Shown here: positions 18,803-27,669 of the stretch, one piece after another
Numbering within the stretch: the first letter of the stretch is position 1
Layout: every line of letters starts with the position of its first letter
DNA from: Undibacterium sp.
GTDB lineage: Bacteria > Pseudomonadota > Gammaproteobacteria > Burkholderiales > Burkholderiaceae_D
Assembly (NCBI GenBank): GCA_025352365.1
Contig: JANXTO010000099.1
Coordinates: 34,674-98,673, forward strand
Direction of reading: 5' to 3'
DNA: 64,000 nucleotides
The notes under the pieces: model-generated
Seen by the model: the letters and a program-made list of their open reading frames with translations, nothing else
Databases searched by the model: none
What the model was told of the DNA's origin: nothing
Translations under genes and position numbers: made by a program

Positions 18803-20185
18803 TCAGTTGTCCTTCTTCGCCATCGTTCTGGCGTGGGTTTGTGCATTAACATCAGCAGCCAGCTTTTTATTCCAGATCGCCACTGCCTCATCGAGTGCCA
18901 GCTTGATATCTTTTTTACCCGTCATTCCCGCCTCTACTGCCTGCACCAGAAACCGCCGCAACTCATCGTAGTCAGTAATGCCATCCACATACAAACTGCG
19001 TGAATACTGCATAGAACCAGCAGCAACGGTCTGCGCAATTTCTGCTGCGCCCGCATGATCCGGTATCTGTGCAAAGTAAGGATGTGCAAGTGCCTTGACC
19101 GTGGTCGGCATGACTTTGGCAATCTTAGCAAAGGCTAATTGATTCTCGTCGTTCGTCAGAAATTGGGCAAACTCAGCAATCGCGGGCAGCGATCGGGGAT
19201 TGACGCCTTTTGGTACAGCGAAGTTGAACATCCAGCCACCGTCAGCAATACCGGTTGGACCGACAGGCGCAGGGAAAATCGCGGTATTCGCATAGATTTC
19301 GGCGGAGTCGGCCTGAATACGTTTTAAGGCAGTCGGTGCGCTGACCATCATGCCTAGGCGACCGCCCAGATAGGCATCTACCACAGCGGGGAAATTATCT
19401 TCGGCGAATAATTTATCTTTCAAAAAACCGTTCGCCCTATACGTGTCAGCGAGCTTTTTGATCAGGATGATATGGGCGGGCGAATTAAAAACTGCCTTAC
19501 CATCTTTGATGAGCGGCAAACCTTGCTGCATTAAAAAACCATCGATCTTCCCTAGCGCAGGCGCGTAGCCAGCCTTGCCAGTTTTGGCTGCAATCTGGCG
19601 TGCATAGGCTAGCAGCTCGTCCATATTTTTCGGTGCTTGCGTGATCCCGGCGGCGCTGAGAATTTTGCGATTATAGGCAATCACATTGACGTTGCTGTAA
19701 TGCGGAAAACCGTAGAGCTTGCCGCGAAAGGTCAGATCATCAAGCGCGCCTTTGGTGTAGAGCGCTTTGTTTTTGATCAGACCGTCAACCGGTTCGATTA
19801 ATCCGTCACGCGCAAATTCCTCCGCCCATGGCACGCTGAGATTGACCAGTGATGGCGGTGTACCAGCGGCAATCGAGGTGATGAGTTTCAGTTGCAAAAT
19901 ATCCCAGGGGAAATCAACCCACTCGACTTTAACACCGGGGTGTTGCGCTTCGTAAGTTTTAACCAACGCTTGAAAATACGGAATGAACTTCGGCTTTAAG
20001 CTCATAGTCCAGAATTCGATTTTTTCTGTCGCGTTGGCAGTAACACTAATGCTGAGCATTGCAAGCACAGTGAACCTGACCGTCAGGGAGAAAACGACTC
20101 TGGCACACCATGTAAATGCCGCTAGCCTTGCAAGGATTTTGCTAGCTCGCTGCCCCATCACTGAACGCCACATTCTGCCTGACAA
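18803..20185 (-). CDS. Sugar ABC transporter substrate-binding protein
   Basis: A periplasmic CUT1-type solute-binding protein, up to 460 residues. A hydrophobic signal segment lies at about 30-49 (VVFSLTVRFTVLAMLSISVTANA) after an unusually long basic N-terminus; the mature domain begins near TEKIEFWTMSLKP. The family pattern is clear: EFWTMS at the start, DGLIEPVDGL, NENQLAFAKI-like late motifs. The TTG start at 20185 is supported by GAGGAG six bases upstream. That ribosome site is the end of palindromic element copy B. Alternative ATGs (20173, 20158) would shorten the N-terminus to a more usual signal peptide but lack a ribosome site. Ligand inferred from context: GlcNAc or chitooligosaccharide. 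Confidence 0.9.
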   Translation of the reverse strand: MSGRMWRSVMGQRASKILARLAAFTWCARVVFSLTVRFTVLAMLSISVTANATEKIEFWTMSLKPKFIPYFQALVKTYEAQHPGVKVEWVDFPWDILQLKLITSIAAGTPPSLVNLSVPWAEEFARDGLIEPVDGLIKNKALYTKGALDDLTFRGKLYGFPHYSNVNVIAYNRKILSAAGITQAPKNMDELLAYARQIAAKTGKAGYAPALGKIDGFLMQQGLPLIKDGKAVFNSPAHIILIKKLADTYRANGFLKDKLFAEDNFPAVVDAYLGGRLGMMVSAPTALKRIQADSAEIYANTAIFPAPVGPTGIADGGWMFNFAVPKGVNPRSLPAIAEFAQFLTNDENQLAFAKIAKVMPTTVKALAHPYFAQIPDHAGAAEIAQTVAAGSMQYSRSLYVDGITDYDELRRFLVQAVEAGMTGKKDIKLALDEAVAIWNKKLAADVNAQTHARTMAKKDN

Positions 20186-20188
20186 AGG

Positions 20189-20272
20189 AATACTCCTCTA
20201 TTTTTTTGTAAAATATCGCTGATTGTCCTTACTTTATATGGACAATTTAAATATACTAATTAGGAGTATATT
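20189..20272 (+). repeat. Palindromic interspersed element, copy B (inside the nag operon)
   Basis: An 84-bp element with ends AATACTCCT (20189-20197) and AGGAGTATATT (20262-20272) and an inner inverted pair ATTGTCC (20222-20228) / GGACAAT (20240-20246). It has the same orientation as copy C. It lies between nagB-II and the binding-protein gene, and its left end, read leftward as AGAGGAGTATT, is the apparent Shine-Dalgarno of the binding protein. Confidence 0.85.
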
Positions 20273-20345
20273 TATAAACAGTTTTAAAAAAAGCCTTATG
20301 CTCTTTCGTTACCAAATGCGCACTAGTATTTTTCCTCGTGCGATT

Positions 20346-21368
20346 TCAATTCGTCTTGGTCACTTTGCTTAAATGCCGTGGCTTGTCAGGATCTAATCCG
20401 CGGGCAATCGACAAGTGTGCCGCCATAACATAAAACGCCTGAATCGCCACAATCGGATCAAGGTCAGGGGTCGCTGCGGTTGGCAATGTCAGGTTACGTT
20501 CTTTGACGTCAATGGGTGCTGCCAGCAATACATTGGCGCCACGGCCACGCATCTCTTCTGCCAGCGCGATCAAGCCTGCTTGGGTAGGACCACGCGTTGC
20601 AAAAATCAGCAGAGGATAGCCATCATCAATCAAGGCCATCGGGCCATGTTTGATCTCTGCACCACTAAATGCTTCTGCCTGTATGACCGAGGTTTCTTTA
20701 AATTTCAACGCTGATTCCAGTGCGACTGGGAAGCTGATACCGCGTCCGACGGTCATGATGCGCGACGCTGGGGTTAGCACTTCTAAAGCATTAGACCAGT
20801 CGCAACGGGTAGCCGCCTCTAAGGCTTCTGGCAATGATTCAATCGCACTCAAAAATTCTGCGTCGTTTTGCCAATTGCCTGCAACACGCGCACCGGCAAC
20901 CAGTGAGGTAATAAAACTCTTGGTCGCGGCGACACTCAATTCTGGCCCTGCATGCAAAGGCAAAGTCCATTCGGCACTCTGTGCTAATGGCGATGTCGCA
21001 TCGTTGACTAATGCGACGGTGGAGGCGCCACCTTCACGAAAATAACGAATCGGCTCAATCACATCCGGGCTTTGTCCCGACTGCGAGATTGCAATTGCCA
21101 GCGCATCGCGGGCATACAACGGTGACTTATTCAATGTCACTAAAGACATCGGCAAAGAGGCAACGATACGACCCAAACGCGACATGATCAGGTAGGCCGC
21201 ATAATTGGCGGCATGGTCTGAACTACCACGTGCCACCGTTAATACCGTTGAGGGCGGATGATCTCTGAGATGCTTTCCCAAAGCGATATAACGGTCTTTG
21301 TCCTGCGTCAGTTGATGTGCCACAAACTCGGCGGACGAACAGGCTTCTTTAAGCATTTGCGAGGTCAA
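20346..21368 (-). CDS. SIS-domain glucosamine-6-phosphate deaminase (NagB-II type)
   Basis: Cytoplasmic enzyme predicted to convert glucosamine-6-phosphate to fructose-6-phosphate and ammonia. It is 340 residues with two SIS domains (about 30-165 and 190-325), including VARGSSDHAANYAAY and AISQSGQSPDVI. It resembles the isomerase half of GlmS but has no glutaminase domain, and it sits directly after nagA, which is the usual NagB-II context. The TTG at 21368 has AAGGAG six bases upstream and overlaps nagA by 20 bp; ATG 21356 is the alternative. No classical nagB is seen in the window. A GlmS-like function is less likely because of the missing domain. Confidence 0.88.
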   Translation of the reverse strand: MTSQMLKEACSSAEFVAHQLTQDKDRYIALGKHLRDHPPSTVLTVARGSSDHAANYAAYLIMSRLGRIVASLPMSLVTLNKSPLYARDALAIAISQSGQSPDVIEPIRYFREGGASTVALVNDATSPLAQSAEWTLPLHAGPELSVAATKSFITSLVAGARVAGNWQNDAEFLSAIESLPEALEAATRCDWSNALEVLTPASRIMTVGRGISFPVALESALKFKETSVIQAEAFSGAEIKHGPMALIDDGYPLLIFATRGPTQAGLIALAEEMRGRGANVLLAAPIDVKERNLTLPTAATPDLDPIVAIQAFYVMAAHLSIARGLDPDKPRHLSKVTKTN

Positions 21369-22461
21369 TCTTTTCTCCTTCTACATACACAGCAATCAGG
21401 TTGAGCTTGCGGTCAAGCACGACGATGTCGGCATAACTATCCACTTGCAAACGACCACGATCAGATAAGCCGAGATAATCGGCGGCATAAGTGGAAACAC
21501 GCTTAGACGCATCCTCAATGTCGAGACCGATGCTGACCAGATTGCGTAAGGCTTGATCCATCGTCAAGGTGCTGCCCGCCAGCGTGCCGTCTTCTAGCCG
21601 CACGCCGCCCAGACATTTATGTACTACCTGACGGCCGAGCATGTACTGACCATCTGGCATGCCAGACGCAGCGGTAGAATCCGTCACGCAATACAGATGC
21701 GGAATCGCCCGCATTGCTGCCTTGATCGCACCGGGATGTACATGCATCAGGTCGGGAATAATTTCAGAAAATTGTGCATGCGCCAGTGCTGCACCGACCA
21801 TGCCAGGCGCGCGATGATCAAGCCGCGACATGGCGTTATATAAATGCGTAAAACCCTTGGCACCATTTTCTAAAGCAGCGACACCCTCTTCATAGGTACC
21901 CAGTGTATGACCGAGCTGCACCACCATACCCATATCGGTCAGCTCACGCACCAGTTGTAAATGCCCTTCCATTTCTGGTGCAACGGTGATCAGTTTGATC
22001 GGTGCAATATCGTGTAAATGCCTGACCTGTTCCAGCGAGGCAATCCTTGCAAAATCGGGTTGCGCACCGAGCTTGCCCGGATTGATATACGGGCCTTCCA
22101 GATGGACGCCAAGTACCCGCGCTGCGCCTTTGGTTCTGGTTTCGCATACTGGCTTTAAAGCGTGCAGTGCTGCTTCCAGATCGGCCATGGGCGCGGTCAT
22201 GGTAGTTGCCAGCAAACTGGTCGTGCCGTGCTGTGCGTGCATGCGTGCAATGACCTCGGCAGCATCACCTGCTTCCATCGTGTCTTTGCCGCCAGCGCCA
22301 TGCACATGCAGGTCAACAAAGCCGGGCAAAATATATACTTGCTGATTTTGTGCCGGATCCATTGTCGCACCATGGATTGCCGTCACGCGCTCTGCAAAAT
22401 CGATAGAGCCGCTAACCCAACCGGAAGAAGTCAGGACATTGCCTTGCAAAGTTCTACTCAT
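21349..22461 (-). CDS. nagA: N-acetylglucosamine-6-phosphate deacetylase
   Basis: Removes the acetyl group from GlcNAc-6-phosphate in the cytoplasm. 370 residues of the amidohydrolase superfamily, with the metal motif HVH (His52, His54 in FVDLHVHG), the catalytic-site glutamate 122 in HLEGPYINPG, QLGHT and THLYNAMS for the later histidines, and VTDSTAASG for the catalytic aspartate. Start ATG overlaps the stop of the GntR gene by four bases (ATGA). It is followed by nagB-II with a 20-bp overlap. The core of the GlcNAc operon. Confidence 0.96.
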   Translation of the reverse strand: MSRTLQGNVLTSSGWVSGSIDFAERVTAIHGATMDPAQNQQVYILPGFVDLHVHGAGGKDTMEAGDAAEVIARMHAQHGTTSLLATTMTAPMADLEAALHALKPVCETRTKGAARVLGVHLEGPYINPGKLGAQPDFARIASLEQVRHLHDIAPIKLITVAPEMEGHLQLVRELTDMGMVVQLGHTLGTYEEGVAALENGAKGFTHLYNAMSRLDHRAPGMVGAALAHAQFSEIIPDLMHVHPGAIKAAMRAIPHLYCVTDSTAASGMPDGQYMLGRQVVHKCLGGVRLEDGTLAGSTLTMDQALRNLVSIGLDIEDASKRVSTYAADYLGLSDRGRLQVDSYADIVVLDRKLNLIAVYVEGEKIDLANA

Positions 22462-23192
22462 CTGAACAGCTCCGCAACGAAATCATAATAATCGCTGCGA
22501 CAAAACGAGTGCGTCAGTTCTACCGCAGCACCGGTCGGTAAGTAACCAACGCGGGTGATGTAGAGCATTGCCGCACCTTGTTTAATGCCTGCCAGCTTGG
22601 CTTGCTCGGCCGTCGCATTGACAGCACGGATGTGTTGCAAGGCGCGGGTCGGCGTGACGTTATGCGATTCCAGATAACCATACAAACTGTCGGTGACTAA
22701 TTTAGGATTGGGTAAATAGATTGCCGGTATGGTCGTGCTCTCTATCGCCATCACTACATTATCAGCAGTGCGCAAGCGCTTTAGCCGCGATACCACAGTG
22801 TTAGGCGACAAACCTAATGACAAAATCTCTTCCGGTGCGGCGATACCGGTTTCGCGTGAAATCCATTGCGAACCCGGTGCAAAACCACGTTGACGCAGCT
22901 CTTCACTAAAGTTAGTCAGACGGGATAAAGGTTGCTCTAATTTTGGGGTGATGTACGTTCCAGAGCCATGCTTGCGGGTGAGCAGTCCACGCTCGCACAA
23001 CATATCGATGGCTTTGCGCGCAGTGACGCGAGAAATCTCTAATACCTCGGACAATAAACGCTCTGATGGCAATGCCTCGTCTGGCTGCCAGATGCCGCTA
23101 TGGATGCCTGTTGCTAATTTATTCGCCAATTGCAGATACAAGGGCGTAGAGCTTTCGCTATCTGGTTTGAAATCACTTAATTGCGCTTGCAT
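22458..23192 (-). CDS. GntR/HutC-family regulator of N-acetylglucosamine use (NagQ-like)
   Basis: A 244-residue transcription factor: N-terminal winged helix-turn-helix of the GntR type (about 15-82, LPSERLLSEVLEISRVTARKAIDMLCERGLLTRKHGSGTYI) and C-terminal UTRA ligand domain (about 95-240). UTRA regulators of this kind bind phosphorylated sugars such as GlcNAc-6-P or GlcN-6-P. It is encoded inside the operon between nagK and nagA, so it probably controls its own cluster. Its likely targets are the shared AATACCAC-type boxes ahead of nagK and of the TonB-dependent receptor; this link is inferred. Confidence 0.88.
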   Translation of the reverse strand: MQAQLSDFKPDSESSTPLYLQLANKLATGIHSGIWQPDEALPSERLLSEVLEISRVTARKAIDMLCERGLLTRKHGSGTYITPKLEQPLSRLTNFSEELRQRGFAPGSQWISRETGIAAPEEILSLGLSPNTVVSRLKRLRTADNVVMAIESTTIPAIYLPNPKLVTDSLYGYLESHNVTPTRALQHIRAVNATAEQAKLAGIKQGAAMLYITRVGYLPTGAAVELTHSFCRSDYYDFVAELFR

Positions 23193-23275
23193 AGTTTTTT
23201 CCTAGTGAAGCGTTTTTACAAATTACTCATGAATTTGCGATTAAATTTTTACGGTATCTGTTGTGTTGTTCTGTA

Positions 23276-24235
23276 TTAATCATTTATCTGACGCTGAATC
23301 AAAATCAATGCACCCGCTGCTGAGTCCGATTTTGGCTTTACGATGCGAGACAATAAATCTAAAGGCAAGTAAGGCAACATCGGCTCTGCCAAGCCACCGC
23401 ACAAAGCAATCGGCAACAATTCCGACGGATCTAATGCGGACGCCATTTTAGCGACTTCGCTACCCGCAGCCAGCATGATGCTACCAGCACTGGTCGTCGT
23501 GGGTGCATGAGCAATCACGATCGGTGCCAGCTGAGCATAGTTTGTTTGATTTGCCTTGGCTAGCCAGTTGAATATGAGATCACGACTCTCAGTGTTGCTT
23601 CTGTTCGCTTTATGTTCAGTCTCATTTTCAGCTTCAGCTTCAGTAAGAGCATCAGGGCCAGCACACACTTGCAACAATGCTGCAGAAAACGCATCCTCTG
23701 GACTGCGTCCATCCAGCACATGCTGAATATGATTGATGGCTCTTAAACCCAACCAAGCCCCACTGGCTTCATCGCTGGATGGAAAACCCCAGCCACCGAC
23801 CTCACGACGGGTGCCATCCACTAACATCGCCTCGCCTGCACTGCCTGTGCCTAACGCAATAATCGCACCAGCCGCGCCTTGATGCGCCCCTAACAAAGTT
23901 GTCTCGGCATCAGTTCCGATCGCCAAGGAACCAAAGCCTGGATTTTTTACATAGAATTCTGTTGCCCATTGCTTGTTATGAATACCCGCCAAGCCACAAC
24001 CTGCAGCAATTTCTCGTAAGGGCGGCATCGCCAACCCCGCATCAAAAAACGCTTTTCTGGTAGCGGCAAGAATCGATTGCCAGGCTGACTCAATCCCATG
24101 CATCAAACCAGATGGTCCCGCACTGCCCTGACCGACTTCAGTACCGCCAACCTGCACCAGACGCACTCGGGTTCCGGTGCCGCCGCCATCGACGCCTATC
24201 AGGTATTGGTATTGATCAATCACTTTCTCGCCCAT
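23276..24235 (-). CDS. N-acetylglucosamine kinase, BadF/BadG/BcrA/BcrD ATPase fold
   Basis: Predicted to phosphorylate GlcNAc after import. From ATG 24235 it is 319 residues of the ASKHA fold: phosphate-1 motif YLIGVDGGGTGTR (about 11-23), GAIIALGTGSAGEAM and VGGWGFPSSDEASGAWLG. This family includes the eukaryote-type GlcNAc kinases. The track start 24301 falls inside the predicted -10 box of the promoter, so the internal ATG is preferred, though it has no clear Shine-Dalgarno. First gene of the operon nagK-nagQ-nagA-nagB-ABC-GH3. Glucosamine kinase is an alternative specificity. Confidence 0.87.
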   Translation of the reverse strand: MGEKVIDQYQYLIGVDGGGTGTRVRLVQVGGTEVGQGSAGPSGLMHGIESAWQSILAATRKAFFDAGLAMPPLREIAAGCGLAGIHNKQWATEFYVKNPGFGSLAIGTDAETTLLGAHQGAAGAIIALGTGSAGEAMLVDGTRREVGGWGFPSSDEASGAWLGLRAINHIQHVLDGRSPEDAFSAALLQVCAGPDALTEAEAENETEHKANRSNTESRDLIFNWLAKANQTNYAQLAPIVIAHAPTTTSAGSIMLAAGSEVAKMASALDPSELLPIALCGGLAEPMLPYLPLDLLSRIVKPKSDSAAGALILIQRQIND

Positions 24236-24299
24236 AGAATTTTTATTGGTTTTCACTAAGTTCTTACTGTTAATTCTGCATTTTGCAGTGCAATAAGAC

Positions 24300-24348
24300 A
24301 TCCTAGAGCTTTTACATAGTGGTTGTCAATAGGTATTTAAGTGGTATT
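24300..24348 (-). promoter_or_regulatory. Predicted promoter and operator of the nagK operon
   Basis: Read leftward, -35 TTGACA (24329-24324), an 18-bp spacer and -10 TAGGAT (24305-24300). The -35 box and its upstream flank belong to a 31-bp block (24318-24348) nearly identical to one ahead of the TonB-dependent receptor. It contains AATACCACTTAAATACC, two half-sites 11 bp apart. Predicted transcription start near 24292, 57 bp ahead of the chosen nagK start. Confidence 0.65.
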
Positions 24349-24486
24349 TAAAAATCTTTTGTACTAGCGAATCATTATTTCTTTTATTGTGCAGAACGAT
24401 GGGGGTCGCTAACTGTACCTATATTAATCACATCTATCTCAATCAAGAGATCGGATGACAGCTTAGACCAGATTACTTTCACTAAG

Positions 24487-24517
24487 AAAAAGGTGACGGA
24501 GCATATGCCCCGTCACC
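24487..24517 (-). terminator. Terminator of the TonB-dependent receptor gene
   Basis: GGTGACGG (24492-24499) and CCGTCACC (24510-24517) flank GCATATGC, so nearly the whole 26 bp is self-complementary. The A5 tract at 24487-24491 gives a U-run read leftward. It lies about 70 bp past the receptor stop and separates it from nagK. Confidence 0.82.
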
Positions 24518-24584
24518 GATAATTTGAGGGGTTTGAAATCAGCACTAGCATCGGCATCGATATCAAACATCTCAGTCACTCATA

Positions 24585-27326
24585 TTACATTTTTGCGTGC
24601 AAAGTCAGATAGAACTGACGACCACTTTGGTACACAGAACGTGGCTGATCTTCATTTAAGGCATAGTATTTTAGCGTTGGATTATTCAAATTTTGCGCAT
24701 CTAAAGTAATACCAAAATTCTCATTAATCTTATAACCAAAAGAAGCTGACACTGCTCCGGTTGCCGCCTGCGAGAATGCAGTCTGACGATCTAAGCCACT
24801 GTAGAAGCTGGACCGATAACTATAGGACAGACGCGCATTAAACTTATCATCTTCGTAGTAACCACTCAGATTGTAAGTATTTTTGGAAGCACCCACGACG
24901 TCTTTTGAATCAGCATCTTTGGCATCAGCATAAGTATAGTTAGTAGAGAAACCAAAGTTCTTACCGACTGGCTGCTCATACGCTAACTCGATACCTTTAA
25001 CCTTGGCGCTGGTATTGGTTGGAACCGATAAAATATACGGCACCATCGCACCTTGTGGTGTCTGAGCACTGTAGGTCATATAGCTCTTAGAGACTTGTCC
25101 TATCCCAACATAGCTAGTCAAATCCATATAGAACAAACCTGCGGATAACAAAGAACGCGGTGCAAAATACCATTCTAAGGACGCGTCAAAGTTATTCGAG
25201 CGAATCGGTTTCAGATCAGGATTAGCGCCACTACCGCTACCTACACCACCGGCAACTGCTGGCGGACTCAGGCTGATCGCACTTGCCAGTGCGCCGTAGT
25301 CTGGGCGAGTCATCGTCTTCGATACAGCAAAACGGGCAACCAGATCTTTGGTGACATCAAGACGTAAATTCCCACTTGGTAAAATATCGTTGTAGGTATT
25401 ATCGAATTGCTGACGGATGAATGGACCAAACAGGGATGTTGTGATCGCACCAGGCGTCGTAGCGGTGGCAGCAAATGGTAAGGTCACGCTTTCTTTAGTT
25501 TGTACAAAACGGATACCAAAGTTACCGCTCCAGCCTTGACCTTCCAGATTGCTTTGGATATACACGGCACTGGTGTTTTCTTTAAGTGCGAACTCAGACG
25601 CCCAGTTTTCACGAGAGCCATCGGTCGGACGCAAGGCATATTGCGCGTCATAAGCCGCTAACTGACCAGCGGTATAGGACCAGACGTTGGTTGGAAAATT
25701 GCCACCAAGACCACTACCAAAATTACCTGGGTATGACACTGTTCCGCCAGCAGGTAAATTGTTGAATGCAGAGCCATCCAAAACCGGACGTTGATTATTC
25801 ACAAAATCATTGTTGCGCTTATGCTCGGTCGCACGGACACCAAATTTCAGGTTGGTAAAGACACCCTGATTAATCGCATACTCACCATCTAACTTAGCCC
25901 AAGTCTCTTTATCTTTGACACTGACTTGCTGATCACCGAAAATCCAATCCAGACCAGTATTGGCATTGCTGGAATTATTAGTCGTACCCAGATTCCAGTT
26001 GGCGGCGCTGCCAATGCCGTTCAAGCCCCAGGAAGCACCACTACCTTTGCCTGTATCCCATTCAGCCACGTCTTGTGTCAAGGTTTTTCCTGTACCACTG
26101 GAAGTTCCCAACTGACCATTTAACTTGAAGGACGAATTGACACGCCAGCTTGCTTCAACGCTGACAAAATTAGTATCAGAACCAGCATCAGGACGGGAAA
26201 TCTGATCGTAGATGCCGTATTGCGTACCAGCGACACCAGTGAAGTTAGCATTGGTCAGAGTTTTTACGCCGTTGGTCGTGCTCACAACATAACCAGGATC
26301 AGGCGCTTGTCCTGCACCGCCATTGATGAAGTGGGTGCCCCACATCATATAGTTACGATTATAGTTAGCAGCATCCATCGTCGAACTAAAGGCATTAACA
26401 TCGATTGTAAAATCATTGCTTGGTTTGAATTGCAAATCAATCAAACCACCCTGACGCTTACGTACTTGTTCAAATAATGCAGAGCCCATTAATCCTGGGT
26501 AGTACACTCCAGCCAAATCAGGATTAGACAGGGCAACTTTGCTGTTAGGTGCAATTTTTTCGTAACCCAAAATCTCTTGTCCATCACGGCGCAGGCTACG
26601 CTTTTCAGAGAAGGCTTGGATCATGACACCAAACGTATTGGCATCATTCTTCCAGTTCAGCAACGCGCTGATTTGTGGATCGGTCTTCTTAGGCAGATCG
26701 GCATACACCGCACCGATAGTCGCTTCAGCAGTAAATTGCTTTTTAAAATCCAGCGGCTTACGGGTAATGATATCGACGGAGCCAGCAACACCGCCCTCAA
26801 CTAAACTGGCCTCAGATGATTTATGGACTTCAACACGGCTAACCAACTCAGACGGCAACAAGGTATAGCTGACACTACGTCCGACACCAGGACCACTTTG
26901 GTTCAGGACAAACCAGTCACCTGCCGCCATGTTGTGACCGTTGATTAAGGTCTGAGTCAAACTTGGGTTGGTGCCGCGCATACTGACGCGATCGTTTTCA
27001 TCAAAGCCACCTTCGTTACCACTAGCAGAACTTGTTGTAACACCAGGCAAACGCTGCAATGAGTCAGCGACGTTTTTATCTGGCATTTTGCCGATATCTT
27101 CGGCAGTGATTACATCCAGATGTGAATCCGCGTTACGTTTTTGATTTAAAGACTGTTGTGCAGCAGCGCGAATACCCGTAACTACCACTTCTTGTGCTGC
27201 CGGATCGGCTTGCTGCGCTTGTGCTGACATTGCGACTGTCATGATTAGCACTGCAACACCGGACGCGATTGGCGTCAGTTTAGGCGTTGATTTAGGTGCT
27301 AACTTAAGTGTCAGATTACTTTTCAT
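24585..27326 (-). CDS. TonB-dependent outer-membrane receptor, probably chitooligosaccharide
   Basis: A 913-residue outer-membrane transporter. Signal peptide with the core VAVLIMTVAMSAQA ending near residue 37; then QEVVVTGIRAAAQQSLNQKRNA, the TonB-box/plug start; plug domain to about 210 (ITAEDIGKMPDKNVADSLQRLPGV, VSMRGTNPSLTQTLINGHNMA, VEVHKSSEASLVEGGVAGSVDI); then a 22-strand-type barrel to the C-terminus YLTLHAKM. The plug sequence is that of the TonB-dependent receptor subclass common in polysaccharide users. It faces the nag operon and shares its promoter box, so GlcNAc/chitooligosaccharide is the likely ligand. The ATG has GGGGGAG upstream. A 336-nt leader with stem-loops precedes it. 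Confidence 0.93.
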   Translation of the reverse strand: MKSNLTLKLAPKSTPKLTPIASGVAVLIMTVAMSAQAQQADPAAQEVVVTGIRAAAQQSLNQKRNADSHLDVITAEDIGKMPDKNVADSLQRLPGVTTSSASGNEGGFDENDRVSMRGTNPSLTQTLINGHNMAAGDWFVLNQSGPGVGRSVSYTLLPSELVSRVEVHKSSEASLVEGGVAGSVDIITRKPLDFKKQFTAEATIGAVYADLPKKTDPQISALLNWKNDANTFGVMIQAFSEKRSLRRDGQEILGYEKIAPNSKVALSNPDLAGVYYPGLMGSALFEQVRKRQGGLIDLQFKPSNDFTIDVNAFSSTMDAANYNRNYMMWGTHFINGGAGQAPDPGYVVSTTNGVKTLTNANFTGVAGTQYGIYDQISRPDAGSDTNFVSVEASWRVNSSFKLNGQLGTSSGTGKTLTQDVAEWDTGKGSGASWGLNGIGSAANWNLGTTNNSSNANTGLDWIFGDQQVSVKDKETWAKLDGEYAINQGVFTNLKFGVRATEHKRNNDFVNNQRPVLDGSAFNNLPAGGTVSYPGNFGSGLGGNFPTNVWSYTAGQLAAYDAQYALRPTDGSRENWASEFALKENTSAVYIQSNLEGQGWSGNFGIRFVQTKESVTLPFAATATTPGAITTSLFGPFIRQQFDNTYNDILPSGNLRLDVTKDLVARFAVSKTMTRPDYGALASAISLSPPAVAGGVGSGSGANPDLKPIRSNNFDASLEWYFAPRSLLSAGLFYMDLTSYVGIGQVSKSYMTYSAQTPQGAMVPYILSVPTNTSAKVKGIELAYEQPVGKNFGFSTNYTYADAKDADSKDVVGASKNTYNLSGYYEDDKFNARLSYSYRSSFYSGLDRQTAFSQAATGAVSASFGYKINENFGITLDAQNLNNPTLKYYALNEDQPRSVYQSGRQFYLTLHAKM

Positions 27327-27508
27327 TTACTCCCCCAAGATTTATCAATCAAAACAATTTGATGCCCTGCTGCGAGATATTTTTTTCTATACAGAAGAGC
27401 GTTTCGATACCACCCGCGATACTGCAACTTACCAATTCAAACATACAAAACCACTTAAATGCCACAATTTAAAACTAACTCTATAAAACGACACAAGGTC
27501 TTTACTTG
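27327..27508. other. Lower part of the receptor 5' leader
   Basis: Untranslated region between the structured part of the leader and the receptor ATG. It holds the strong GGGGGAG ribosome site. Track ORFs here (27241-27486 and 27510-27698) look like shadows and are not called. Confidence 0.5.
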
Positions 27509-27647
27509 CTCAATCAGGCCATGGCGTTTCAAATGCGCAGACCATGGTTAAATAAAAACTAAATCTGATTGAGAAAGATAAAAAATCTCTAGCAAGATCA
27601 CTCTCATGCTTTTTATCTTTGAGGCGACTGATACTTTGATTTTCGCC
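27509..27647 (-). promoter_or_regulatory. Structured 5' leader of the TonB-dependent receptor
   Basis: Three consecutive inverted repeats lie between the predicted transcription start (about 27662) and the gene. From the 5' end of the transcript they are GGCGA/TCGCC (27643-27647 and 27623-27627), AAAGATAAAAA/TTTTTATCTTT (27574-27584 and 27610-27620, perfect 11 bp) and CTCAATCAG/CTGATTGAG (27509-27517 and 27565-27573), the last enclosing a second pair built on CCATGG. No known riboswitch class was recognised. Candidate for RNA-level control. Confidence 0.55.
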
Positions 27648-27669
27648 TGAAATAGGAAGCAGTGGGCTC

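Noticed and set aside
24236-24301. Upstream nagK start at ATG 24301
   Set aside because: The codon overlaps the predicted -10 box, and the extra 22 residues are not family-like.
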